DNA of 64,000 nucleotides, taken from positions 350,128 to 414,127 of the forward strand of contig NW_019775379.1 of assembly GCF_001039355.2 (NCBI RefSeq). The letters are read 5' to 3'. Under the pieces are notes generated by a model that saw only the letters and a program-made list of their open reading frames with translations, searched no databases and had not been told where the DNA came from. This document shows, piece after piece, positions 56,098-64,000 of this stretch. Positions within the stretch are counted from its first letter, which is position 1; each line of letters opens with the position of its first letter. This stretch comes from Lingula anatina. Lineage: Eukaryota > Brachiopoda > Lingulata > Lingulida > Lingulidae. The position numbers were made by a program, and so were the translations under genes.

Positions 56098-58746
56098 AGC
56101 TTTTTTGATAAAATGATCTGAGAAGAACAAGGAGAGGAGTATCAAAGTGCCCAACATTGTAGCTGTAAATACCTGCATGTTCATACAGATACATTCTTCT
56201 CATAAACTATCATTCAAAGAAATATTATCACCATAACTCATCACTTTTCTATACAGTATGGAATACAGAATTATCTTCAGTATCCTTCTCCTTCGTATTC
56301 ACTACAAATACTTGACACTCTTAAATCGTCTACGTCAACTGTCACAAAAAATACTACCATATGCTTTTGATATCTATGACAACAAATGCCAATTTTAATG
56401 GAATGCTTTGGTGAAAAGCTTTATAACAGGCAGAAAATTACTTAATCTACCTCACTGCCCACCTGCTGTCAATCACCTGTAGTGTACCTGGGAGAAATTC
56501 TTTTAACTCCAAGAGTTAAATGTAGCCCTCCCTCCCATCCAGAGCCTTATACAATCTAACAGCTGATGCATCATAAATATAGATCTACAATTACTACTAC
56601 ACAGGTAAGAATATTACCCTAACACACTCACTAAAATTGCCATTAATGGGTCCTTTATAATGCACCCACATACGCATAAACACACATACTGCAAAGTTCT
56701 AATAAAAAAAAAAATTTGATCCTAAAATACTGCTAGTACTCACGGTACCACCAATTTGTGTACATTTTTGTAAAATGGTTAAAAAATATAAACAAACTTA
56801 AACCAAATTTTAAAAAAATATAGCAGAATTTCATATTTTATATTATGTTTTGGATCCTACTTGAAAAAAGTGTGACTGTAAAAAGTCAACTCATTATGTC
56901 TGTTTATTCTACAACAGTGAGTTGCTGTGGTAATAGATGTATCAGTTACTATGTTAACAACTGTGCTTTACAAACATCACGTCCTATAGTAACTGGCAAG
57001 TTTGAATTTTATGTGTAACCTTTATTGTGTTCGAGCTAACCGAGATACTGGTAAATATTATGTATAAATTAACCACTTTTATGTTTTACAGCTAATTTTC
57101 TTTATATAAACATAATAATAGTGCAATGTTTATCAAATGTGTTATGAACTGACAAAGTCATTTAGCTGCATTGAAACAGCCATGGGTTATTAAATATTTG
57201 TCAATTTTCAGTTTATATACACAAAAATGAATATTGTTATGTATTTATTTCCTGATATATGGACTAGGAAAGGAACTGCACAATGTCTTCTGCACACACA
57301 ACCTTGTAGAAAAACACTGCAGAGAAATAGGGAGAATTGATATCTTGCACCAAGTGGCCTGATACTGCCAGGAAGCTATAACCACAGCACTAATACCATT
57401 ATGAAAACACTGATTCTGGTCTGGTCAGAGCAGAAAAGGGGATTTATATTTGGTCAGATTTGGTTGGTAAGATAAACCTTGGCTTAAAAAATAAAAAAAA
57501 AGAAAAAAAATTGTCAACCTCCTTCAATCCATGAAAAAGTTAACTTTTGAGTCTGATGCCAAAGGATACCTTTGTAGACCTTGCAATGTACCTTGCTTCT
57601 TATGACCAATTTCCACTCATGCTGTGACTTCATAAACAATCCTATTTTAGCAGCCTGTGTTTACCACTTCAAACCATAGAATGGCAATCTTATCTATTTG
57701 TTGTCCCACCCACCATCACTATATTGTAAATGAGAGGAGTTGGGTGTCTTTCACCCAAGTTTCAGTGTTCACTGGGATTTTTTTCTCACATGTCACTGAT
57801 GTATCCGAGTATGCTTCCACTTTCTGAAAGTTCAGTATTCTGAAGGATGGCTATGATGAAGGTTTGCTATTCCAAAATAAACATACAGGTACAGATAGAG
57901 TGCAAAGATATACCGAACTTTTTTTGTTTGGCACAGTGGAAATTCAGGATAATGGTCAATTTTAGATCAAGGCTCCTTTATTTTTTCAGAATACCAAACC
58001 ATCAGAATACCGAACCTTTGGAACAAAGAGCTAATGCTCTGTACCCAGTATCTGGCAGAGGTATACTGGTACAATAACAAAGGTGAGTTTTCACTGACCT
58101 CTGAAACTCAGGGTTTGCTACCTCGGGTGAGAAAAAATTAATCGTGTTATTAACTAAACATATATGCACACTAAATTAAGCGGTCACAGCTCAGCTGGAA
58201 ATGCGCCTTCAGGTGCTTACCATCTTCCCTTAACCCTCTCTGCACAACAACATCCAGCCGTCTGAGCAGATACTGTTTCAGTCTGGACAGCTTCTTCATG
58301 GCAAGTTGATGTCAACACAGTGCTAGTAATGCCAAGTTTTCTTACTTCTTTATCAGGGTCCTGAGAAATCCTCACTTAACCTTCTCCTTGTTCAGGCTTC
58401 TGAGTACAGATCTTTTTAAGTGTTGTTCAGTGGAAAGTTTCATTCAGAAATGCTACTAGTATATACTTCCAGGCCTGTATGGGATCATTTCTCTTCATCC
58501 CACCTCTCAATCTTTTCAGTTTTTGATCAAGTTTTAATGGATGCACAGGTCTACAAGTACATGTATATCTAAATGACAGCTTAGTGTGCACATTGAAAGT
58601 ACTTAATATTCTCACTTGCTCAGGTGACCTGCTGCTTGGCTGGTAACTGTCAANTTCTGTAAGTTTCAAGCCAAAAGAAAAAACAGTTTTCCACTTATCG
58701 TGTTATCGGTAAAAGTGCACGGCGACGGCGACGGCGACGGCGACAG

Positions 58747-58777
<31 letters not shown>

Positions 58778-61700
58778 AGACGCAGATGATGGCTATATGT
58801 ACAGACACATCTGTGTCTGTACATAAAAATGATTGTCAAAATAGACCAATGAGGTTAAACAACATTGGCATCAGAACTGCACAAGCAAATTCTTCAAACC
58901 TGCAACCACTCTGTTATACATCCAAGTTATAGCAGTATTAAACATGTTTGAAAAGTCTTCACACAGTTTTTCATGCAGCGAAATGATCCTACACCTCACT
59001 CCTCTCAAGGTTAATGGAGTTTCCACCATGCAAAATTCATTTCAATCATATTACATTCCACTGTTATTTCCCTCGTTGCCTGCCAATGATATACACCAGG
59101 CTTGTAGTTAGAAATGTATTTTACACAGTGTGCTATAAAGTTCGCAGCACCTGAATCCAGTTATAATATGTATCCAACTGTTATTCAAGTACTTATTAAT
59201 AACCACTTGGTCTACTGGTCAGACAGAGTGACGGTCACTCCAGTGTGTCATCAGCCAAATTTAACAATAAATCCATATCTATCAAATGTGCTCTTTTCTA
59301 ATATTCATGCACAGTGGCATTTATTCACTGAGCTCTGGTTTGGACTTTGAGTCATCTAAATCCACTTCATTCTACTGATGGATGAATTCAAACCTGATCT
59401 CAATACCCTATTTCTTTTACTCCAGCACTGAAGTGTAAAAAATAAAGACTTCACACCTTGTCAAATCCTTTTTCGTCACTTGCTCTGTAGTTCTAACTCA
59501 AGGTGGATGTTGGTTGCCTTTGTACTGGACTCAGCTCAAATCCCTACCCACAGAATCCACGACCTTGCTTTTTTCCCACAGATAAATCCCTGTTCTTAGT
59601 CACGTCATATTGTCATTGTCAGGGAACCTGTTACATGATTCTGCATAATATTCAGACCTCTATTCTTCAGACTTTGTATCCAAGTGGAAAACCTTGTTTC
59701 TTTTTCATCAACTGTATTCGACAATCAATCTTGTCTGCGTGCCTGCCTGCCTTTTTCCAGTAAACACAAATACAAGGATCACTAGAGAGGGGTATTGCAA
59801 TCAATGGTCATCAACCTGGAGACTAAAATCCTCTTTGTGAAAACAGACTTGAACACGACTTGAGATCCATAGCACCATTCAAGTGTTGGTGGACCTCTTT
59901 TCCTCAGTTCAGTAAACATGTGGAAAGAAGTTGATGGGTGAACATACAATACCTAAGGTCGCGTCAGGGTCTTATCTCAAATCTCACACACACTGATTTT
60001 GTTCACAGGGATAAGAAAGAATTCTTTGGATAGAAAACCCCTCATAAAAAACATTGTACATTAGAGACTTGAAAGAAAATACATGGGATAATATAACCCA
60101 ATATAGTTTGCAGAGATGAAAAGAGATTTCTAAAGGGTAATATAATTCTACTTTTTTTTTAAGTCAACAGCTGTGTTCAGAATATCTGATATAGCTTAAA
60201 AGATTCTGCCTGGTGTTTGACAAGCAGTGCCAATGCAACCTAGAAGGAAATAACATCAATTTTGATAGTTACTGCATCTTTTTTTGCCTATCTTACAAGA
60301 GGAATACTGGTATACATGTATCTAGTAAGATAAGGCACAATGCTTACAATATGTGTTTGTTGTTCAACCTGGATAGATTGATAGAGAGTATGAAAAGGTA
60401 AGATGATGAGAGAAGGAAAAGGTTGAGAAAAAAATAATTAGCCTGTAAGAGGGGGACTACAAGCAAATTAATACAAAACCTATGGTTTAAATTACATATA
60501 TGACAGGCTTATGAATTTTTATTTATAAAAATTACCTAATGCTCAAAGTTAAAATATACAGTCAGAAAGCAGCCCACGAAGTTCATGACCTCCTACACCC
60601 AGCAATAATTAAGCAGGACATATAAGACAATGCTTCTTGGCAAGGCTGTTAAAAAATGGCTGTGTGTATGGACATCAATCACCAAATAGGTATGTTGAAT
60701 GTCACACGCATTGTGTTGAAGAGAGACTTCTAAAAGGCCTTTCTGTCTGTGTACTATAACCAGCCTATCAAATACTGGGCACATTCATACTTCAGTGCTC
60801 ACAATAAAATTTAAGAACTGCAAAAAAATTTTATCTTGTTGAAAAGTTCTCAAGTAAGATTTTGTCAGTTCCTTAATTCTGATGGGTCTATGAATTTAGT
60901 ATTTTATCCAATGCAAAATTAATATCTTATATATTTCCAGTGCTTTTATCAAAAATTTTTGTGAATGTTCCTATAAATCATATTTATACCTTGAAACAAG
61001 TTTTGGGAAAAAGCACATTTCAACATTGGGGAATAGCATACGAGCCAGTGGTTACCCTATGTTATATAATTGAGCTAGACTTTGGAAATACATAATATAT
61101 GACATTTTGTACAACTTTTTACACCGCAGAAACCTCTTCTGGTCTATCTCTTTATCACAATAATGATTTGGCATTCATTTTTTTAAACTAACTTGAATTC
61201 AACTTTTTTTCTATAATTCTTCTATTTGGCAATTACAGACATACACACACACACGATTGAGTTAGGACTCAAGCCTTTAGAACCAATTAACAGAACTGTA
61301 TGTACAATACAGCACAGTAGATAAATTGTCATGTGGTTAAAAAAAAATTAAGGCATGCATATGGGCGGCCAAAAGGGCAAAAATTCATGTCGTCGATTCA
61401 GTTATGTTTCGTCGATTCACTGCCTTCCCATCGATTCAGTTTCAAGTTTAAACGATCCTGTCATAAATTCAACATCTACTTTCGTCAATTCAATTGTCAA
61501 ACATTTCTCATCTATGGTGTATTAAAACCAATGCTGTCACTATTTTCGTCGATCGTGTAACTAATCTCGTCGATCGTCAAACTGTTTTCGTCGATCGTGT
61601 AACTATTCTCGTCGATCGTCTAATCTCGTCGATCGTGTAACTATTCTCATCGATCGTCTCATCGATCGATCGCCAGAGGGCGCTGCGGTAGCAACACGTG

Positions 61701-63496
61701 CTTCTGTCTGTCAATCACGCGGTAATTTTTAACTCGGCCAGCCATGGTCAGAGTTAAGCACAACTAGAAAATAATGTCCCTACAACCGAATATCTTTTAA
61801 TTATTAACAACTAAAATTGAAATTGTTGAGAAAATGTTCTTATTTCACTAGCAATCATTTTGTTGTCTGCCATTTTGATAGTCATGTGATAGGCCAATGT
61901 GCTACCGCAGCGCCCTCTGGCGATCGATCGATGAGACGATCGACGAGAATAGACGATCGATGAGAATAGTTACACGATCGACGAGATTAGACGATCGATG
62001 AGAATAGTTACACGATCGACGAGATTAGTTGGACGATCGACGAGATTAGACGATCGACGAGAATAGTTACACGATCAACGAAAATAGTGACAGCATTGGT
62101 TTTAATACACCGTAGATGAGAAATGTTTGACAGTTGAATTGACGAAAGTAGATGTTGAATTTATGACAGGATCGTTTAAACTTGAAACTGAATCGATGGG
62201 AAGGCAGTGAATCGACGAAACATAACTGAATCGACGACATGATTTTTTGCCCTTTTGGCCGCCCATACGTGCATACACTGAAAATGTAACGTCTCTTCTT
62301 GTCAACTGATTTAAAAATGAATATAACAACAATAAACAACAAAAAAATTAACACATTTCAGCCACCCTCTGCAATTCCTATCATTAATACAACTCACTTC
62401 AGGACATGGAGGATTACACCTGCTGCCTTCAAATGGCTTAGCTATATAAAAACAACCTGCAGAGAAGAGTAGTGGTGAGGAAAGACCAACCTATTTCCAA
62501 TGTAAATGTGACTAAACAGGCTGTCATTTTTACCTAAACACAATATGCACCTATATCGGTTCCTAATACTGATTGATCTGTACTGTACTGCTAGTACATG
62601 CCTGGAGCTTTAGATATCCATTAGTATTTAGAAATGCCTATCAAGACAGAGTTTATAGATCACATAATAAACAGACAATATTGGATCTTAAATTTAGCAC
62701 AAAGCAAGTGTGTTTTGTTATCAATGAAATGCATGTATTTCTGTAATTTTTCAAACATCAGTTGGGTACCACTCTACCCTGCATAAAACCATCCATACAT
62801 TTTCTTTAGAGGATAAAAATACATTTGACTTTGAACAAAACAAATGGTATAATATTATTAATGATGCATGACTCCAAAGATGCATGTATGATACTAGTAA
62901 TTTTTTAATCATACCATTTGCCTGTCTATGCCAAACACAGTAATTATATCTTAATGACAGTCTTTCCATACAATAATTTATTTTAAACAATGAAACAAAA
63001 GATCAGCCCATGTCATAATAAATCGTGGGGAATTATTCACTGTTTTAATCACTGTGTTAACCTCCAAACAAATGACTTGCCTGATCATTCCACCAACATT
63101 TTCTTAGGTAATTATACGTCAGATATGTGTACAAAAAATGAATTTCTTAAATGTGTTCAAATATACCAATAATAAAACGCTGGACAATAACTTTAAATTA
63201 CAATTTTCCCATTGCAATCAGATACAGTTGTTAAAATCGATTTATTCATTGGGCGAATGAAAACAACTTTGCTTTTTACATGAAAAATAATGAATAATAT
63301 AATTAAATAATGAATTTTTTAAATAGCACAGTTCAGGTAGAATTCGACACAAACTCAACTGAGTCATTCACGACGAGTGCGAAAATGAGATGTTCACAAC
63401 CAGAGGGGTATCTATTTCTTATCTGTGTTCATTATTTCTATACTCACCTCTTTCATCATGTGCAGACTTGAAGCAATCTGGTTTCCATCCAGGCAT
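36693..63496 (-). CDS. GRIP: Glutamate receptor-interacting protein (GRIP), seven PDZ domains
   Basis: Multi-PDZ scaffold that in vertebrates binds AMPA-receptor GluA2/3 tails, ephrins and kinesin in neurons and other cells. Twenty coding exons, all with GT-AG borders and matching phases: 63448-63496, 55678-55743, 47599-47670, 45271-45334, 44698-44843, 44056-44218, 43518-43663, 43044-43191, 42473-42633, 41896-42159, 41267-41453, 40809-40948, 40387-40464, 39920-40135, 39496-39640, 39106-39254, 38934-38971, 38538-38712, 37385-37962, 36693-36896. They sum to 3189 nt, or 1062 residues (vertebrate GRIPs about 1040-1130). The order is PDZ1-3, linker, PDZ4-6, linker, PDZ7, tail, exactly as in GRIP1/2. 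Seven PDZ loops of the form x-[LF]-G-[ILF] are intact. The 448-base assembly gap lies in an intron. Confidence 0.95.
38538..38971 (-). CDS. GRIP: GRIP linker between PDZ6 and PDZ7, first part
   Basis: A 38-base micro-exon (38934-38971; [13 protein letters not shown]) and a 175-base exon (38538-38712). The latter includes '[15 protein letters not shown]', which aligns with vertebrate '[15 protein letters not shown]', fixing the assignment. The remainder is polar and probably disordered. Confidence 0.85.
39106..39640 (-). CDS. GRIP: GRIP PDZ6 (two exons)
   Basis: Exons 39496-39640 and 39106-39254 encode PDZ6. '[20 protein letters not shown]' followed by '[17 protein letters not shown]' is almost identical to vertebrate GRIP. 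'[20 protein letters not shown]' and '[13 protein letters not shown]' follow. Vertebrate PDZ6 binds ephrin and liprin tails. Confidence 0.95.
39920..40464 (-). CDS. GRIP: GRIP PDZ5 (two exons)
   Basis: Exons 40387-40464 and 39920-40135 encode PDZ5. '[20 protein letters not shown]' is the start and binding loop. '[11 protein letters not shown]', '[19 protein letters not shown]' and '[11 protein letters not shown]' follow. The intron splits this domain right after the binding loop, not at the ADR position used by PDZ1-4 and PDZ6. Vertebrate PDZ4-5 bind GluA2. Confidence 0.93.
40809..41453 (-). CDS. GRIP: GRIP PDZ4 (two exons)
   Basis: Exons 41267-41453 and 40809-40948 encode PDZ4. The start '[17 protein letters not shown]' aligns with vertebrate 'SSLSLASSTVGLAGQV'. 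The loop is '[10 protein letters not shown]', with '[18 protein letters not shown]', then '[20 protein letters not shown]' and '[10 protein letters not shown]'. Confidence 0.93.
41896..42159 (-). CDS. GRIP: GRIP linker between PDZ3 and PDZ4
   Basis: A 264-base exon encodes a Ser/Thr/Gly-rich, probably disordered linker. It starts '[17 protein letters not shown]', has repeated Gly-Thr-Met/Leu motifs ([16 protein letters not shown]) and a basic end ([15 protein letters not shown]). Vertebrate GRIP1 has similar 'MGTL' and 'RGTMMRRR' patches here. Five GGTACC hexamers occur within about 90 bases, reflecting the repeated Gly-Thr codons. Confidence 0.85.
42473..43191 (-). CDS. GRIP: GRIP PDZ3 (two exons)
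   Basis: Exons 43044-43191 and 42473-42633 encode PDZ3. '[19 protein letters not shown]' forms the first strand and binding loop. '[12 protein letters not shown]', '[19 protein letters not shown]' and 'AEATQLLKS...IKLEVIP' follow. Vertebrate PDZ3 has 'GPLLVEVAKTPGASLGVAL' and 'CGALHVGDHILSIDGTSME'. Confidence 0.94.
43518..44218 (-). CDS. GRIP: GRIP PDZ2 (two exons)
   Basis: Exons 44056-44218 and 43518-43663 encode PDZ2, about residues 142-230. The binding loop is '[10 protein letters not shown]', followed by '[16 protein letters not shown]', '[17 protein letters not shown]' and '[12 protein letters not shown]'. Vertebrate PDZ2 reads 'NTFGFVIRGG' and 'IEYDVSVM' at the same places. Confidence 0.94.
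44271..44387 (-). pseudogene. Decayed partial copy of the GRIP PDZ3 first exon
   Basis: Inside the intron between PDZ1 and PDZ2, a segment on the same strand matches the second half of the PDZ3 exon plus about 35 bases of its downstream intron (source 43011-43123). Shared blocks include ATATCAGAGGAAGAC and CAAGCTAGTATAGCAGATAG. A two-base insertion breaks the frame after 'GGTCA' and several substitutions are present, so it cannot code for a PDZ segment. It is the remnant of a partial internal duplication. Confidence 0.85.
44698..47670 (-). CDS. GRIP: GRIP PDZ1 (three exons)
   Basis: Exons 47599-47670, 45271-45334 and 44698-44843 encode PDZ1, about residues 44-130. The carboxylate-binding loop reads '[11 protein letters not shown]'. 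'[14 protein letters not shown]', '[14 protein letters not shown]' and '[20 protein letters not shown]' follow. The last two segments are almost the same as in vertebrate GRIP PDZ1. An intron splits the domain right after the Arg of IAHR in phase 2. Confidence 0.93.
46487..46572. repeat. Poly(A) followed by (AT)n
   Basis: About 24 A then about 31 AT units, in the GRIP intron between the exons at 45271-45334 and 47599-47670. A second A-run lies at 46620-46642. Confidence 0.95.
47081..47254. repeat. (ATA)n, (CAA)n and (TAAA)n microsatellites
   Basis: About 25 ATA units run into CAA units; after a short gap a TAAA tract follows. Open frames here (poly-Ile, poly-Tyr) are artefacts of the repeat. 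Confidence 0.97.
48528..48975. other. Assembly gap (448 N)
   Basis: A run of N within a GRIP intron. Its true length is unknown. Confidence 1.
49272..49355. repeat. Short tandem repeat, CTGTCACACCTAACACA-type unit
   Basis: Four to five imperfect units of about 20 bases in the intron just downstream (minus strand) of the possible third first exon. Confidence 0.8.
49516..49699 (-). CDS. GRIP: Possible third alternative first exon of GRIP
   Basis: An ATG at 49697-49699 opens 61 codons plus one base, ending at GTAGGTT in phase 1, compatible with direct splicing to the PDZ1 exon at 47670. The peptide starts [20 protein letters not shown]. Composition is more codon-like and GC-richer than the surrounding intron, and no acceptor precedes the ATG, as expected for a first exon. 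It would replace the MPGWK and DGKPG segments. No homologue is recognised. The 448-base N gap lies between it and PDZ1. Confidence 0.5.
51983..52231. repeat. Perfect tandem duplication, 125-bp unit x2
   Basis: The sequence starting GTCATTATCTTCTCTGG at 51983 repeats from 52108 with no difference seen. Such identity means it is very recent or an assembly error. Confidence 0.9.
52331..52757. mobile_element. MITE-like element with AGTTCGGTATTCTGAAGGTT ends
   Basis: Inverted ends (AGTTCGGTATTCTGAAGGTT and AACCTTCAGAATACTGAACT) bound a 427-bp AT-rich, non-coding interior. A related, shorter copy lies at 57829-58014, and similarity extends somewhat past the right end in both. Confidence 0.65.
53060..53134. 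repeat. (AT)n(GA)n compound microsatellite
   Basis: About 15 AT units followed by about 21 GA units. Confidence 0.97.
55396..55420. repeat. (GA)n microsatellite
   Basis: About 12 GA units in a GRIP intron. Confidence 0.95.
55678..55743 (-). CDS. GRIP: GRIP common N-terminal exon
   Basis: Twenty-two codons (phase 1 to phase 1) encode '[20 protein letters not shown]', a hydrophilic linker before PDZ1. The acceptor follows a T-rich tract and the donor is GTAAGAT. It resembles no domain and is assigned by splice phase and by analogy to the variable pre-PDZ1 linker of vertebrate GRIPs. Confidence 0.7.
56038..56097. repeat. (AT)n followed by poly(T)
   Basis: About 22 AT units then about 15 T. 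Confidence 0.95.
57829..58014. mobile_element. Shorter relative of the 52331-52757 element
   Basis: The ends AGTTCAGTATTCTGAAGG and CCATCAGAATACCGAAC are inverted relative to each other, and the interior shares 'CTATTCCAAAATA' and 'ACAGATAGAGTG' with the larger copy. It is an internal-deletion derivative of the same family. Confidence 0.6.
58221..58299 (-). CDS. GRIP: Probable alternative first exon of GRIP (basic N-terminus)
   Basis: An ATG at 58297-58299 opens 26 codons plus one base and ends at a good donor (GTAAGC) in phase 1, the same phase as the MPGWK exon. It would therefore splice in frame to 55743. The peptide starts [15 protein letters not shown]. Its 'LLRRL...REDG' portion resembles the 'ILRRLTKDES' start of vertebrate GRIP1a, the non-palmitoylated isoform. 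A GC-rich CGACGG tract and a hairpin lie about 420-600 bases upstream. A chance open frame is possible, but frame, donor and family precedent agree. Confidence 0.6.
58718..58778. repeat. GC-rich CGACGG/CGACGA tandem tract
   Basis: About ten hexamer or near-hexamer units in otherwise AT-rich DNA, about 420 bases upstream (minus strand) of the 58221-58299 first exon. A single N at 58654 is nearby. Confidence 0.9.
58797..58824. other. Short hairpin
   Basis: ATGTACAGACAC and GTGTCTGTACAT are perfect 12-base inverted arms around a four-base loop. It lies between the GC-rich tract and the end of the window, upstream of the alternative first exon. The role is unknown. Confidence 0.6.
61361..62266. 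mobile_element. Foldback element with tandem-repeat arms
   Basis: Two long inverted arms (about 61361-61693 and 61900-62266) flank a 206-bp centre. The outer ends read ATGGGCGGCC and GGCCGCCCAT. Each arm contains an outer unique part with TCGATTCA/GTCGATTC blocks and an inner array of CGTCGATCGTGTAACTATTC-type units ending in GATCGATCGCCAGAGGGCG. The right arm has extra units, which explains its greater length. There is no transposase frame. The same 'open frame' appears on both strands because of the symmetry. This is the architecture of foldback-type DNA transposons. Confidence 0.85.
63448..63496 (-). CDS. GRIP: GRIP first coding exon, MPGWK (palmitoylation-type) N-terminus
   Basis: Sixteen codons plus one base ([16 protein letters not shown]) end at GTGAGT in phase 1. 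Vertebrate GRIP1b/GRIP2b isoforms also begin MPGWK and are palmitoylated on a nearby Cys, which targets them to membranes. Cys8 here is the candidate. The start codon is fixed by this family match. The first 5' UTR and promoter lie to the right, between 63497 and the window end. Confidence 0.85.
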
Positions 63497-64000
63497 TTTA
63501 CCTCATTCCTCATTTAATAGTACAATACGTATTTAATAAGATAAAACGTGCATTTTCTTGCTCTCGGTTTTGCCAGGGGTAATCCTAGAGAGGGGTAAGA
63601 AACGTCCATTGTTCTCGTCAGTGAGGCTAACCGAATTCAGGGTATGTACGCACAGACAGAAAACTATGTATTGTGGGAACGTTACTAATGAAGCCACTGG
63701 TAGTACTAGTAGATATCAGTCTGTAGGCTAGAACAAGCACCTCGTTGACGAGTGAACAGTTGTCAAAAACAAAAGACCCAGGTGTGGTAGATCGACTACT
63801 GTTCGCGCGTGCCGCAAAGACGAAGCCTAATTGCCCCTCAAGGTCACAAACTAATATCCGGTGCTTACGGTTAGGCTCGTCATAATCATATAAGTAGCGC
63901 GTTCCCACCCCCTGGTTTTGCTAAAGATTTCATGCCTTCAAAATGGTGCATTATTTTAAGGTCTCCTTTACAAGAAGAGTCAACCCAAGAACAAGATAAT
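63497..64000. other. Probable GRIP 5' UTR and promoter region
   Basis: The bases upstream of the MPGWK exon are somewhat richer in CpG (for example TTCGCGCGTGCCGC near 63801) than neighbouring introns, as expected near a start site. A 93-codon minus-strand frame at 63627-63908 is not recognisable as protein. No TATA box was identified. Confidence 0.35.

Larger units (their letters stand above)
58300..63447. other. GRIP intron upstream of the second first-exon candidate
   Basis: Contains the CGACGG tract, a hairpin and the foldback element listed separately. A 59-base open segment with splice-like borders at 62398-62456 does not fit the exon phases. No other gene was recognised. Confidence 0.5.

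Noticed and set aside
61500-62060. CRISPR-like array of regularly spaced CGTCGATCG repeats
   Set aside because: The units are contiguous, have no unique spacers, lie within inverted arms, and the genome is eukaryotic.
61333-62354. Matching 75-95 codon frames on opposite strands sharing a YGRPKGQK...FKRSCHKFN protein
   Set aside because: They are the two arms of the foldback element read in mirror image. Symmetry, not coding, explains the identity.
62398-62456. Extra GRIP exon ([14 protein letters not shown] frame with acceptor and GTGAGT donor)
   Set aside because: It enters in phase 1 but leaves in phase 0, so it would shift PDZ1 out of frame. No family similarity.
63627-63908. 93-codon minus-strand frame upstream of the GRIP MPGWK exon
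   Set aside because: It probably overlaps GRIP 5' UTR or promoter. No recognisable protein, and it does not connect in frame to the MPGWK exon.

Overview
This is nuclear DNA from an animal. Genes are split into many small exons with GT-AG introns, intergenic DNA is AT-rich, and there are many microsatellites, a 448-base scaffold gap (48528-48975) and isolated single N bases. The protein families are metazoan: GRIP, ALAS1, UBE2N/Ubc13, a dispanin and a CaMKIV-like kinase. The repeat landscape and apparent high heterozygosity suggest a lophotrochozoan such as a mollusc, but that is inference. No bacterial-type system, CRISPR array, rRNA or tRNA was seen.

Layout from the left. 0-1.4 kb: a MITE-like element and a probable first coding exon of a multi-pass transporter (minus strand). 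3.25-3.8 kb: an intact two-membrane-segment dispanin (CD225 family, plus). 6.6-10.5 kb: a complete five-exon UBE2N (plus). 13.7-24.4 kb: a complete mitochondrial 5-aminolevulinate synthase (ALAS1, minus) with three N-terminal Cys-Pro heme motifs, a non-coding 5' exon and a promoter with TATA, CRE and NRF-1-like sites. 26.3-27.5 kb: an extra copy of the last two GRIP exons. 28.1-30.6 kb: the 3' half of a CaMKIV-like kinase gene. 36.7-63.5 kb: a complete seven-PDZ GRIP gene (minus, 20 coding exons, 1062 residues) with what look like three alternative first exons.

The main structural event is a 5-kb duplicated block: 22.29-27.76 kb is repeated as 33.02-38.19 kb. Each copy carries the GRIP 3' end and the ALAS1 promoter with ALAS1 exon 1. 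The left copy ends exactly at a single N (27762), and the orphan kinase half-gene sits between the copies. Coding differences between copies are few and mostly synonymous. This fits two haplotypes misassembled in series at least as well as a true duplication.

Mobile and repeat DNA includes a 0.9-kb foldback element (61361-62266), inverted copies of one MITE family (139-487 and 29175-29518), small elements with inverted ends (1986-2144, 52331-52757, 57829-58014), an exact 125-bp tandem duplication, and a 43-bp minisatellite that differs in copy number between the two duplicate blocks. The genes are functionally unrelated neighbours (heme synthesis, K63 ubiquitin chains, receptor scaffolding, membrane protein). 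No wholly new system was identified; the most interesting points are the GRIP alternative starts, a decayed PDZ-exon copy inside GRIP, the duplicated ALAS1 promoter upstream of the kinase fragment, and the foldback element.
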